Shown here in pieces: positions 1 through 8,382 of a stretch of DNA of 64,000 nucleotides (its first letter is position 1; the number at the start of each line of letters is the position of its first letter). A model generated the notes under the pieces. That model was not told the origin of the DNA. It did no database searches and worked only from the letters and a program-made list of their open reading frames with translations. Both the position numbers and the translations under genes were made by a program. This DNA is from Candidatus Vicinibacter proximus (lineage in GTDB: Bacteria > Bacteroidota > Bacteroidia > Chitinophagales > Saprospiraceae), in NCBI GenBank assembly GCA_016713905.1, contig JADJOE010000003.1, positions 1,178,001 through 1,242,000 on the forward strand. Direction: 5' to 3'.

Positions 1-87
1 GCCTGTATCCGCTTCCTTTTTGACATCGCGTTTGCAAGCATCAAATAAAAACAAATAGACAACTAAAAGTACGTAAACTGGTTTCAT
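1..87 (-). CDS. Putative lipoprotein, 5' end only
   Basis: The reverse strand opens with ATG at position 87 and reads 29 codons without a stop to the window edge. The visible N-terminus has Met-Lys, a hydrophobic stretch (VYVLLVVYLFLF), then D-A-C followed by a charged segment. This is the pattern of a lipoprotein signal peptide with the modified cysteine at residue 18. It is divergent from tilS. Function cannot be inferred from 29 residues. Confidence 0.55.
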   Translation of the reverse strand, partial: MKPVYVLLVVYLFLFDACKRDVKKEADTG

Positions 88-122
88 AAGCTTAATTTTT
101 TCAAACTTGAATACAAATAAAT

Positions 123-130
123 TAATTTTG
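123..130 (+). promoter_or_regulatory. Bacteroidota-type -7 box upstream of tilS
   Basis: TAATTTTG fits the Bacteroidota sigma-factor -7 consensus TANNTTTG and lies about 50 bases before the proposed tilS start. No well-placed TTTG -33 element is visible, so this is a weak call. Confidence 0.35.
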
Positions 131-183
131 AGCGATCCGTCAACTATTTTTTTGTTAAACTCACAATTAATTAACTTTTAGTC

Positions 184-1512
184 TTGAATTCTATCGATTT
201 GGAGTGTTTGGTCTATTCGAAACTTGCTGACTACCAAGAGAACAAATTATTATTGGCAGTAAGTGGAGGAGTTGATTCAATGGTTCTGGCTTCTATCCTA
301 AGAAAAAAGAATTTTAAAATTGGGCTAGCACATTGTAATTACCATTTACGGGGAAACGATTCAAACTTGGATCAAAAACTAATTGAGGATTGGGCTAAAA
401 ACAACCAAATAAGCCTTCATATTAAATCGTGCCCAATTCCAAAAAATTCTTCCAATATACAAAACACTGCACGGGAACTTCGATTTTCATATTTTGATGA
501 TATAAAGCGTGATTTTGGCTATCAGTTCCTGATCACTGCCCACCACATGGAAGATATGATTGAAGGTTTTTTTCTAAATCTTATTAGAGGAGCCGGAATA
601 AAAGGACTAAACACAATGCCTGTCTCCTATAAAAATTCTTTAAAACCTTTAGAAAATCTAAATAAAGATGACCTTTATAACTATGCTGAAACAAATCAAA
701 TTTTGTTCAGGGAAGATATTTCTAATATGGAGGACAAATATGCGAGAAACCTGATTCGTCATCAGGTAATTCCGGTTTTTAAATCAATCAACCCAGCCTT
801 TCTCAAGACTACCAATAGGAGTTTAAAGTTATTAGGAGAACTAGATGTACTGTTAGATTATTACAGGACTATTTGGAAATCAAAAAATGTACAATTTTCT
901 AATACATTTACTAAAATTAATTTTTGCTTAAATGAAGAAGACTATTTTTTGCATGAATATCTCGCAGAAAATGGATTTCATTACAATGAAATACAAGATA
1001 TAAAAGCAAATCTTGGTTCTCCAGGTAAGCAGTTTAAATCCAGGACTGACCAAACTCTGTACATTGATCGTGGTTGTCTATATATCGTGAAAGTTAACAC
1101 CGCGGATAGTTTTGAGGAGATTGTTATTCCTGACGAAAAAGAAAATTTTATAAATAAGAATGGAATTTGCGTAAATATTAAGTTGTTTAGTGTTGACAAT
1201 TTTGACCTGCGAGTTATGGTGAAAAACCCATTGATCATTTATGTGGATTTCGATAAAATAAAATTTCCATTGGTAATTCGCCATTGGACTAAAGGAGACA
1301 AAATGAGTCCTTACGGAATGCAAGGCAAAAAAAAGAAGGTTAAGAAAATTCTTGCTGACAATAAGTCCATTTCAGCTTTTAAAAAACAAGAACTCGTATT
1401 GACCTCTGGAGATGAAATATACTGGTTGGTCGGGCATACAATTGCGCATGAAATTAGAGTCACCGAGCTAACTAAAAAAATAATGGAGATCAGTATTCTT
1501 AAAGAAAACTAA
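184..1512 (+). CDS. tilS: tRNA(Ile)-lysidine synthase TilS
   Basis: TilS attaches lysine to cytidine 34 of the CAU-anticodon tRNA-Ile, so that it reads AUA codons. It is an ATP-dependent cytosolic enzyme. The N-terminal PP-loop ATPase domain shows the SGGVDS signature at residues 27-32, followed by the conserved LAHCNYHLRG and ITAHHMED segments. The C-terminal TilS domain lies around residues 365-430. At 442 residues it matches the usual family length of about 430. The start is TTG at 184, since no ATG lies between it and the PP-loop; this start is inferred. The gene converges with the next one, with only 6 bases between the two stop codons. Confidence 0.93.
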   Translation: MNSIDLECLVYSKLADYQENKLLLAVSGGVDSMVLASILRKKNFKIGLAHCNYHLRGNDSNLDQKLIEDWAKNNQISLHIKSCPIPKNSSNIQNTARELRFSYFDDIKRDFGYQFLITAHHMEDMIEGFFLNLIRGAGIKGLNTMPVSYKNSLKPLENLNKDDLYNYAETNQILFREDISNMEDKYARNLIRHQVIPVFKSINPAFLKTTNRSLKLLGELDVLLDYYRTIWKSKNVQFSNTFTKINFCLNEEDYFLHEYLAENGFHYNEIQDIKANLGSPGKQFKSRTDQTLYIDRGCLYIVKVNTADSFEEIVIPDEKENFINKNGICVNIKLFSVDNFDLRVMVKNPLIIYVDFDKIKFPLVIRHWTKGDKMSPYGMQGKKKKVKKILADNKSISAFKKQELVLTSGDEIYWLVGHTIAHEIRVTELTKKIMEISILKEN

Positions 1513-1518
1513 ACACAA

Positions 1519-2412
1519 TCATTTAGACCTTTTAGGATTTCCGAAAAGATCCTTGGGTCTGTCATCTAATATTTGTCGCTCACGAGGGGCTTCCTCCATT
1601 TTAGTTGTAGGAAGGTAAGGATCAAACTTCCACTTACCTGATTGATAATTGAAGGCCTCATAGGTTCCGTCAGGAACAAGCATAAATACATTCTTTTGAT
1701 TGGGCGTCTCATACTTTGTGATATGATCAAATACAATCATCTTACTTTTGGGCTCATAGGTTAATGTGCAATTAGACTGTTGAGAGTATCTTATCACATG
1801 TCGATTGGTCAAAATCTCATCGCCATTTTCTTCTTTAATTTTAAATTCCTTAGAGCCAAATATAATTTGATCATTTTTAATATGAAATGTTTCAATTATT
1901 TTAAATTTTTCCAACCTGGAATTCTGTGCAAACCCAAACAGCATGAAATAATCCTCTTTGCCAAAGGTTTCTGGAAGCAAATGAAAATATACCGCTCCAT
2001 ACCAATTCTCAGGTGAAAATTCTTCAAACCTGATTCTATCGTAATCTCTTTGTTCTCTCGAAAGGACATAGACCTTTCCGCTTTTTAACCTTACTAATCC
2101 ATCATAATTCCAAACATTATTTTCACCCTCATACTGCCAGGTAAACATTTCGAAGGAAAGATCCTCAGGCGCAAGTCGCACAATATTTGAATTTAATTCG
2201 GAGGCCATAATGCTACCATTTTCCACAACTCTTTTGAAGAGATCAGAAACCTTCCCAGCTGCCAAAATCCTGTGCTTAGGAAATCTTGAATTAAACATTA
2301 CATCAGACCAAAAACCAAGACTATCTTTATCCGTTACAATTACATTCTGACCAAAGCTATAATTATAGATAAAACAAGAAAAAACAAATATTTTGAAAAA
2401 AATTTTGGACAT
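1519..2412 (-). CDS. Secreted protein of unknown function
   Basis: I chose the ATG at 2412, giving 297 residues, because it is followed directly by a Sec signal peptide (residues 1-21, ending S-F-G-Q). The longer open frame to 2493 adds 27 residues with no such logic. The mature protein is rich in aromatic and charged residues, includes WYGAVYFHLLPE followed by a YFMLFGF segment, and ends in a basic proline-rich tail. No catalytic motif, sorting domain or transmembrane segment is visible, so it is probably periplasmic. Similar lone proteins occur in other Bacteroidota, but I recognise no named function. It converges with tilS. Confidence 0.7.
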   Translation of the reverse strand: MSKIFFKIFVFSCFIYNYSFGQNVIVTDKDSLGFWSDVMFNSRFPKHRILAAGKVSDLFKRVVENGSIMASELNSNIVRLAPEDLSFEMFTWQYEGENNVWNYDGLVRLKSGKVYVLSREQRDYDRIRFEEFSPENWYGAVYFHLLPETFGKEDYFMLFGFAQNSRLEKFKIIETFHIKNDQIIFGSKEFKIKEENGDEILTNRHVIRYSQQSNCTLTYEPKSKMIVFDHITKYETPNQKNVFMLVPDGTYEAFNYQSGKWKFDPYLPTTKMEEAPRERQILDDRPKDLFGNPKRSK

Positions 2413-2540
2413 ATGATCAAATAACGCAAAAGATAAACTCATATTATTTTTAGACACTATACATTGATGGATGCCCGTATTACCCATTCTCACCAGGACT
2501 GATAAAAGTGCTGTCTAAGTTCTGGTTAAAATAGGGAGAT

Positions 2541-3065
2541 CTAGCTAATGGAGCAATCTACCATACTTTTGTAATCAGGCTTATCAGAAACAAATCGATG
2601 TCTAAACTCAGAAACTACCTTGCCTTCCAAAATAGTAAATACTCCAGGCATTTGAAAGCCATCTCCCAATTGAACCCCCCATCCATGGCCCTTAATAATC
2701 CCTGCATCCAAACCCCTGATCCAGGATCTAAATCCAAACAATTGATTAAAATTCCCTTTCACCAAACCAAACTGCTTATACAATAGGCACTCTGGGTCTG
2801 AAATATGATCTAAATGTGAAATTTTGTATTTCTGAAAATAACGCTGAGCAACCTCGTTGGTCGCCATATGTACTAAAACAATGTCAACCTTATTATGATC
2901 TACCTGAGCATCCAATTCAGCTATTTCTTCCATTGCCTCACGACAAAAAGTACATCCAAAATGCCTAAGAAACACCAACAGAACTTGCTTTCGACGACTT
3001 AATTCATCAATATTTACACCTGAAACGGTAAGAACCTTTTCTAAACTTACTTGGATTCCAAACAT
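2541..3065 (-). CDS. AhpC/TSA-like thioredoxin-fold redox protein (SelL-related)
   Basis: This 174-residue protein has a thioredoxin-like fold with the redox motif GCTFC at residues 37-41 (Cys38 and Cys41), preceded by a hydrophobic beta strand and followed by an acidic helix. The pattern F-x-R-x-x-G-C-x-F-C-R-E-A is typical of the AhpC-TSA_2 / SelL-related family, which is placed with peroxiredoxin-like antioxidants. Downstream, the family-typical GWGVQLGDGFQMPG segment and a beta-strand GVFTIL complete the fold. No signal peptide is seen, so it should be cytosolic. It lies just downstream of mdh on the same strand (34 bases) and may be co-transcribed. The substrate is unknown. Confidence 0.78.
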   Translation of the reverse strand: MFGIQVSLEKVLTVSGVNIDELSRRKQVLLVFLRHFGCTFCREAMEEIAELDAQVDHNKVDIVLVHMATNEVAQRYFQKYKISHLDHISDPECLLYKQFGLVKGNFNQLFGFRSWIRGLDAGIIKGHGWGVQLGDGFQMPGVFTILEGKVVSEFRHRFVSDKPDYKSMVDCSIS

Positions 3066-3099
3066 ACCAATTAAACCAAGAAAACCAAGTGATGTTCAA

Positions 3100-4035
3100 T
3101 TAGTTTTTAGGAAGTTTATCATAAACCTCCATCATGCTCCTTACTTCAATTGCGGATTGGTTCAAAAGTTCTTGCTCAGCTGGATCCAATCTAATTTCTA
3201 AAATTTGTTCTATGCCCTTAAATCCCAATTTTACAGGGACACCTACGAAAACATCATTTAATCCATACTGCCCATTCAAATGCACACAACAAGGAAAGAT
3301 ACGGTTTTCATCTTTTAATATAGACTCTACCATTTGAGCTGCTGCTGCTCCCGGGGCATACCATGCTGATGTTCCCATTAATTTCACCAGTTCGCCTCCA
3401 CCATACTTAGTTCTCTCCACAATTTTATTAAGAATTTCACTATCTATCAATTCCGTAACTGGAATTCCAGCAACAGTTGTAAATCTTGGAAGTGGAACCA
3501 TAGAATCACCATGCCCGCCCATCAATAATGCTTGAATATCCTTAGGGGAAACATTAAGCGCTTCAGCTAAAAAAGCCCTATAGCGTGCAGTATCTAAAAC
3601 CCCTGCCATTCCTATTACCCTTTTGCCATCCAATCCGCTAACTTTATAAGCCGCATAAGTCATGACATCCAAAGGATTTGAAACCACTATAATGATTGGA
3701 TTGTTTGAATATTTCATTACATTGGAAGTGACACTATTGACAATCCCTGCATTGGTACTTATTAAATCATCTCTGGTCATCCCTGGTTTTCTCGGCAAAC
3801 CAGCTGTAATTACAACAATATCAGACCCTTCTGTATGTCCATAATCATCCGTACCTATTAATTTTGTAGAATAATAGTCTACAGGAGCCTGTTGCCAACT
3901 ATCCAAAGCTTTTCCCTGAGCCATTTCAGCTTTAATGTCAACCAATACAATTTCTTTAATAAAATCGCGGTGAGCCAAAACATTTGCAACGGTTGCTCCA
4001 ACATTTCCGGCGCCTATTACAGTAACTTTTTTCAT
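3100..4035 (-). CDS. mdh: Malate dehydrogenase
   Basis: Malate dehydrogenase interconverts malate and oxaloacetate with NAD in the TCA cycle. The ATG at 4035 places the beta strand MKKVTVIG and the Rossmann GxGxxG motif (residues 8-13, GAGNVG) at the extreme N-terminus; the open frame extends 14 codons further but has no support. The mobile substrate loop PRKPGMTR (81-88) carries the arginines typical of malate rather than lactate dehydrogenases. Catalytic His175 lies in GGHGDSMVP. At 311 residues it is the LDH-like MDH type common in Bacteroidota. sucC, another TCA gene, lies nearby on the opposite strand. Confidence 0.96.
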   Translation of the reverse strand: MKKVTVIGAGNVGATVANVLAHRDFIKEIVLVDIKAEMAQGKALDSWQQAPVDYYSTKLIGTDDYGHTEGSDIVVITAGLPRKPGMTRDDLISTNAGIVNSVTSNVMKYSNNPIIIVVSNPLDVMTYAAYKVSGLDGKRVIGMAGVLDTARYRAFLAEALNVSPKDIQALLMGGHGDSMVPLPRFTTVAGIPVTELIDSEILNKIVERTKYGGGELVKLMGTSAWYAPGAAAAQMVESILKDENRIFPCCVHLNGQYGLNDVFVGVPVKLGFKGIEQILEIRLDPAEQELLNQSAIEVRSMMEVYDKLPKN

Positions 4036-4074
4036 TTTAAAACGTTGTTTGGGGTAATAAACTTGATTTCGACG

Positions 4075-4082
4075 CAAAACTA
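4075..4082 (-). promoter_or_regulatory. -7 box for mdh
   Basis: On the minus strand this reads TAGTTTTG, matching TANNTTTG. It would place transcription start roughly 30 bases before the chosen mdh ATG. A convincing -33 element is not visible. Confidence 0.45.
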
Positions 4083-4085
4083 ATG

Positions 4086-4114
4086 ATTGAAGATGTCATT
4101 TTGTTTTAATTTTG
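4086..4114 (+). promoter_or_regulatory. Promoter for the metalloprotease pair
   Basis: TAATTTTG at 4107-4114 fits the -7 consensus, with TTG 17 bases upstream as a partial -33 element. The expected start of transcription is about 20 bases before the ATG at 4144. It lies back to back with the mdh promoter. Confidence 0.5.
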
Positions 4115-4143
4115 AACCTTAATTAATTAACAAAAATCATTGA

Positions 4144-5670
4144 ATGAAAAATTTTTACCTCCTCTCACTCCTGACCTTAATCTCAATGTCCTTTGCCAAT
4201 TCGCAATCTGCTATAGGTCATTGTGGAACTTCGATTGAGGATCAGTATCAAATAAGGGATAGAATGTTCCAAAATCGTGAAAAAATGGAGCATTTAGTTC
4301 TTCCTAGGTCTGGGGTTATAAGGTATATTCCTGTAAATGTCCATTTAGTGGCTAAAGCAGACGGGACTGGAAGGAGTAAAGTCACCAGTGTTTTTGAGAG
4401 TTTATGTGCGGTAAATGAGATCTATTTGGATCAGGAAATTCAATTTTATGTAAAGACCATAAATTTTGTTAACAATACAAATTTATACGACAACCCATCT
4501 AGTGATTTGGGCGCTTCATGGGCGCGAAGTATAAGCAATAGCTACAGAAACGGGTTAAACTTTTTTGTTGCTAAAGTAGCTAGGGCAGATGAACTTGGTG
4601 TATTGGCGTTTTATTCTCCAAATGGAGATTATGTCGTAACCGGAGTTCATCAAAGTCAATTACTTGCCCGCGAGGCACATAAAATTGCTCATGAATTCGG
4701 TCACTTTTTTAGCCTAGCACATACATTTTTTGGATGGGAAGCTACTACTTACACATGCTCAACACCCACACCAAAAACCGTGTCTTATGCAGGTTCAACA
4801 TTTGAGGTTGAATATGTGGACCGAAACAAAAGGGTGAATGGTACTTTGAATTGTAAGATTGCTGCTGATGGATTTTGTGACACGCCAGCGGACTATAACT
4901 TAGGGTATGGTTGGTCTGGTGGCTGTAATTATGTAGGTTGTGCGAAAGATCCAGACGAAGTCCTTTTGGATCCAATGGAAAGTAATATTATGGGTTACTT
5001 CCTAAATTGCCTGGATACTTTTACTACAGAACAAAAAGCTGCGATTAACAGAGATTATTTATCTTCAAACAGACTCTATCTAAGACCGGCTTTCACCCCA
5101 CTTGGCCCTATTTCAGGAAATCCAGTTATCGTTGAGCCTCTTGCAAATTCAACTACCAGCGGATACAACTCTGTAAAATTAGATTGGGAGCCATTAGCTA
5201 ATGCGACCCATTACTTTATTGAAATTGGAGAGACCGTCATAACAAATAAAAATAGAAATTTCCTGACTAGACGCACAGATACCACCCTTGTGGATCTTTT
5301 ACCTGGGAAAAAGTATGCTTGGAGGGTTATTGGTTATAATGCCAATAATTTCTGTATAACTCCTTCAAATGCACTTTTTTTTACAACTGGCCAATTTCCG
5401 GTTGCCTCAAATGATCCTCATGCATCCCTTATAGCAATCAATGCTTATTCTACACAGCCAAGTCAATTGGTTTTAGAAATTAACATAGACCGGCATTCAG
5501 ACGCACTTCTTGAAATCTTTAACCTTGAAGGCAAAAGGATTACATCTACAAACATGCAACTGCAAAACGGAAGCAACCAAACCACGCTTTATTTAGACCA
5601 AAAAGGTGTTTATCTATATAGGTTAAGCACATCAGATCGAGTTTTATCTGGCAAAACCTTAGTGCAATAA
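4144..5670 (+). CDS. Secreted zinc metalloprotease, M43-like, with T9SS type A sorting domain
   Basis: This is a predicted extracellular metallopeptidase of 508 residues. Residues 1-20 form a Sec signal peptide. The metzincin zinc motif HEFGHFFSLAH (183-193) supplies three histidines and the catalytic Glu184, followed by HTFFGWE. NIMGYF downstream is a plausible Met-turn. This arrangement matches the pappalysin-like M43 family common in Bacteroidota. A fibronectin-III-like segment (about 320-420) precedes a C-terminal T9SS sorting domain in the last 70 residues. It should be exported across the outer membrane by T9SS. Its paralogue begins 16 bases downstream, so the two are probably one transcript. 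The substrate is unknown. Confidence 0.85.
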   Translation: MKNFYLLSLLTLISMSFANSQSAIGHCGTSIEDQYQIRDRMFQNREKMEHLVLPRSGVIRYIPVNVHLVAKADGTGRSKVTSVFESLCAVNEIYLDQEIQFYVKTINFVNNTNLYDNPSSDLGASWARSISNSYRNGLNFFVAKVARADELGVLAFYSPNGDYVVTGVHQSQLLAREAHKIAHEFGHFFSLAHTFFGWEATTYTCSTPTPKTVSYAGSTFEVEYVDRNKRVNGTLNCKIAADGFCDTPADYNLGYGWSGGCNYVGCAKDPDEVLLDPMESNIMGYFLNCLDTFTTEQKAAINRDYLSSNRLYLRPAFTPLGPISGNPVIVEPLANSTTSGYNSVKLDWEPLANATHYFIEIGETVITNKNRNFLTRRTDTTLVDLLPGKKYAWRVIGYNANNFCITPSNALFFTTGQFPVASNDPHASLIAINAYSTQPSQLVLEINIDRHSDALLEIFNLEGKRITSTNMQLQNGSNQTTLYLDQKGVYLYRLSTSDRVLSGKTLVQ

Positions 5671-5686
5671 AGTTTAATTTTTCAAC

Positions 5687-7165
5687 ATGAAAAACGTATT
5701 CTTACTGTCGTCATTGGCATTAGGGTTTTTATTTAAGCTTTGTGGACAAACTGCCCCTGCAAATTTTTGCGGGACTAATGCAAGTGATCAGCAAAAATTA
5801 ATTAATATCAGACAATCTAATAGTCTATTGTCATATCCCGAATCTGGCGTTATTTATATCCCTATTCAAGTCCATATACTAAGATCGGATGTTGGAAACG
5901 GTGGTTATAATTTAGTATCTCTTAAAGAATCATTATGTACTTTAAATAGTGATTTTGAAAAAACTGGCATGCAGTTCTATTTTGAAAATGAAGTAAATTA
6001 TATAGATAATTCAAAATGGGATTCACACCCAAAATTTGAAGCTGGAATCGAAATGATGAAAGCTAATAATTTTAAGAATGTTATTAATTGTTATATTGTA
6101 ACAGATCCAGCAGGAAATTGTGGGTATTTTGCTTATGAAGGGGACGCCGTAGCTTTAAGTAAAACATGTCTTGGAAAGAGTTCTCATACATGGGCTCATG
6201 AACTGGGGCATTATTTTTCATTGCCACACACCTTCTTCGGATGGGAAGGAACTCCTTATAATTACAACAAACCAACGATTGAATATCAGGGCCAAGTATG
6301 GAGAACCATTGAAAATGTCTCAAGAAATAATTGTCCCATGGAAGCCGATGGATTTTGTGATACTCCTCCTGATTACATTAGCAGTCGTTGGAGTTGTAAT
6401 GAAAATTCACAAAGCACATCTGTGCAAAGAGATATTAATGATGAAGAATTCCAATCAGATGGCAGTCTTTTTATGTCTTATGCAAATGACGCTTGCATGA
6501 ACAGGTTTGCATCAGATCAATCAAAAGCAATGCTTGATTACCTGATGTCTACCAGATCAAATTTACTTCGCCCGACTTCAAATTTTTTAAAGATTAATGA
6601 ATTTAATCAAGATTCATTCTCTCCACTCGATTCCAGTTCAATATCTTCACGAGATGTGATATTTAGCTGGGACAAAGCAAATGGAGCCGATTCATACTTA
6701 TTTCAACTTTCAAGAACAGCTGCATTTAGCCTCTTAGTTTATAATATCCGAACTGAAAATAATTTTGTTAAGTTAGATTCTATAGCTTCTGGCAAAAACT
6801 TTTTTTGGAGGGTGATTCCAATGAATAAATTTGATTTCTGTGCTCAAAATTCAAAATCATTTTATTTTAATACAAATGTTCTAAGTAGTTCTGATAAAAT
6901 ATTTGAATCTGAACAAATTAGAATTTATCCAAATCCGGTGAGACAAAATCAAACACTTTTTGTAGTTTCATCAAATCAATCATCACCACTCGAATTTAGT
7001 TTATTTAATTCAGTAGGAAAGAAAGTAAAAGTCATGTCAACCGGCATTCAAAATGAGGATATTACGACTATCAATTTACAGGAATTAAATGCCGGTATTT
7101 ATTTCCTCCGTCTTAAAAACGGAACTTCGGAAATTATTAAAAAAATTATCATATCTAACAATTGA
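5687..7165 (+). CDS. Second secreted M43-like zinc metalloprotease with T9SS type A sorting domain
   Basis: This 492-residue tandem paralogue of the preceding protease keeps its architecture: a signal peptide (1-20), a pro-region, the zinc motif HELGHYFSLPH (171-181, catalytic Glu172) followed by the same TFFGWEG, a LFMSYAND Met-turn candidate, a fibronectin-like segment, and a C-terminal sorting domain beginning IYPNPVRQ and ending in a lysine-rich IIKKIIISNN. The IYPNP start and GIYFLRL core are classic T9SS type A features. Divergence outside the catalytic region suggests an old duplication and possibly different substrates. sucC starts 4 bases after its stop, so read-through is likely. 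Confidence 0.86.
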   Translation: MKNVFLLSSLALGFLFKLCGQTAPANFCGTNASDQQKLINIRQSNSLLSYPESGVIYIPIQVHILRSDVGNGGYNLVSLKESLCTLNSDFEKTGMQFYFENEVNYIDNSKWDSHPKFEAGIEMMKANNFKNVINCYIVTDPAGNCGYFAYEGDAVALSKTCLGKSSHTWAHELGHYFSLPHTFFGWEGTPYNYNKPTIEYQGQVWRTIENVSRNNCPMEADGFCDTPPDYISSRWSCNENSQSTSVQRDINDEEFQSDGSLFMSYANDACMNRFASDQSKAMLDYLMSTRSNLLRPTSNFLKINEFNQDSFSPLDSSSISSRDVIFSWDKANGADSYLFQLSRTAAFSLLVYNIRTENNFVKLDSIASGKNFFWRVIPMNKFDFCAQNSKSFYFNTNVLSSSDKIFESEQIRIYPNPVRQNQTLFVVSSNQSSPLEFSLFNSVGKKVKVMSTGIQNEDITTINLQELNAGIYFLRLKNGTSEIIKKIIISNN

Positions 7166-7169
7166 TTAA

Positions 7170-8375
7170 ATGAATATTCACGAATATCAAGGTAAGGAAG
7201 TATTAAAGAAATTTGGAATCAATGTGCAAAAAGGAATTGTTGCAACAACTGTTTCTGAAGCCGAACAAGCATTTGAACAAATTCAAAAAGATACTGGAAC
7301 TCAAATTGCGGTAGTTAAAGCTCAAATTCATGCCGGTGGAAGAGGCAAAGGAGGAGGAATAAAACTTGCAAAATCAAAAGAAGATTTGAAGCAATATGCA
7401 AGTCAAATCTTGGGAATGTGGCTAAAAACACCACAAACTCCAGGGGGTATGGAAGGCCCAGGCAAACTAGTAAATAAAATTTTCATTGCAGAGGATTCTT
7501 ATGCCCCGGATTTTAATGCATGTAAGGAATATTACTTTTCCATCCTTACCGATCGTGCATCACAAAAGAATGTAATTATCTATTCTAGTCAGGGAGGCAT
7601 GAACATCGAACAAGTAGCGGAAGAGACTCCACATTTGGTGCATAAAGAGTACATGGATGCTGCATTGGGAATTCAAGAGTTTCAGTTGAGAAAGATTGCA
7701 TTCACTTTAGGATTAAGTGGTAAGGCTTATAAAGAAATGTGTGATTTTGTTAAAAAACTTTACACAGCCTTTCTAAACTCAGATGCAACTTTAATTGAAA
7801 TAAACCCTTGCCTGCTTACAGGGGACAACAGGATAGTAGCCGTGGATTGTAAATTTGCTTTAGATGATAGTGCCTTATACAGACATCCTGAACTTGAAAG
7901 CATGCGAGATGAAAATGAAGAAGACGCTACAGAAGTTGAGGCTCGTAATAATAATCTTAATTATGTAAAATTAGATGGAAATGTTGGTTGCATGGTAAAT
8001 GGAGCCGGTTTAGCCATGGCAACAATGGACATAATTAAAATGGCAGGTGGAAGTCCTGCAAACTTCCTTGACGTTGGAGGAACTGCCGATGCGGCTAGAG
8101 TTGAACAAGCTTTCAGAATTATTCTTAAAGATCCTTCAGTAAAAGCCATATTAGTTAACATTTTTGGGGGTATTGTTAGATGTGATCGCGTAGCACAAGG
8201 TATCGTGGATGCATATAGAAATATGGGTAATATATCCGTACCAATCATTGTCAGACTTCAAGGCACTAATGCAGAGATAGCCAAAAAAATTATTGATGAG
8301 TCTGGATTGGAAGTTCATTCCGCCATACAACTTCAAGAAGCGGCAGATTTGGTAACAAAGCTCCTTAAACCATAG
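7170..8375 (+). CDS. sucC: Succinate-CoA ligase (ADP-forming) subunit beta
   Basis: SucC is the beta subunit of succinyl-CoA synthetase, which makes ATP or GTP from succinyl-CoA in the TCA cycle. The N-terminus MNIHEYQGKEVLKKFG is diagnostic. The ATP-grasp domain includes the glycine-rich loop GGRGKGGG (about residues 53-60), and the C-terminal ligase domain shows VNIFGGIVRCD. At 401 residues it is slightly longer than the usual 385-390. The alpha subunit gene sucD is not in this window, so the two subunits are encoded apart. It sits 4 bases behind a protease gene and 7 bases before xseA. Confidence 0.96.
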   Translation: MNIHEYQGKEVLKKFGINVQKGIVATTVSEAEQAFEQIQKDTGTQIAVVKAQIHAGGRGKGGGIKLAKSKEDLKQYASQILGMWLKTPQTPGGMEGPGKLVNKIFIAEDSYAPDFNACKEYYFSILTDRASQKNVIIYSSQGGMNIEQVAEETPHLVHKEYMDAALGIQEFQLRKIAFTLGLSGKAYKEMCDFVKKLYTAFLNSDATLIEINPCLLTGDNRIVAVDCKFALDDSALYRHPELESMRDENEEDATEVEARNNNLNYVKLDGNVGCMVNGAGLAMATMDIIKMAGGSPANFLDVGGTADAARVEQAFRIILKDPSVKAILVNIFGGIVRCDRVAQGIVDAYRNMGNISVPIIVRLQGTNAEIAKKIIDESGLEVHSAIQLQEAADLVTKLLKP

Positions 8376-8382
8376 AGATAAT

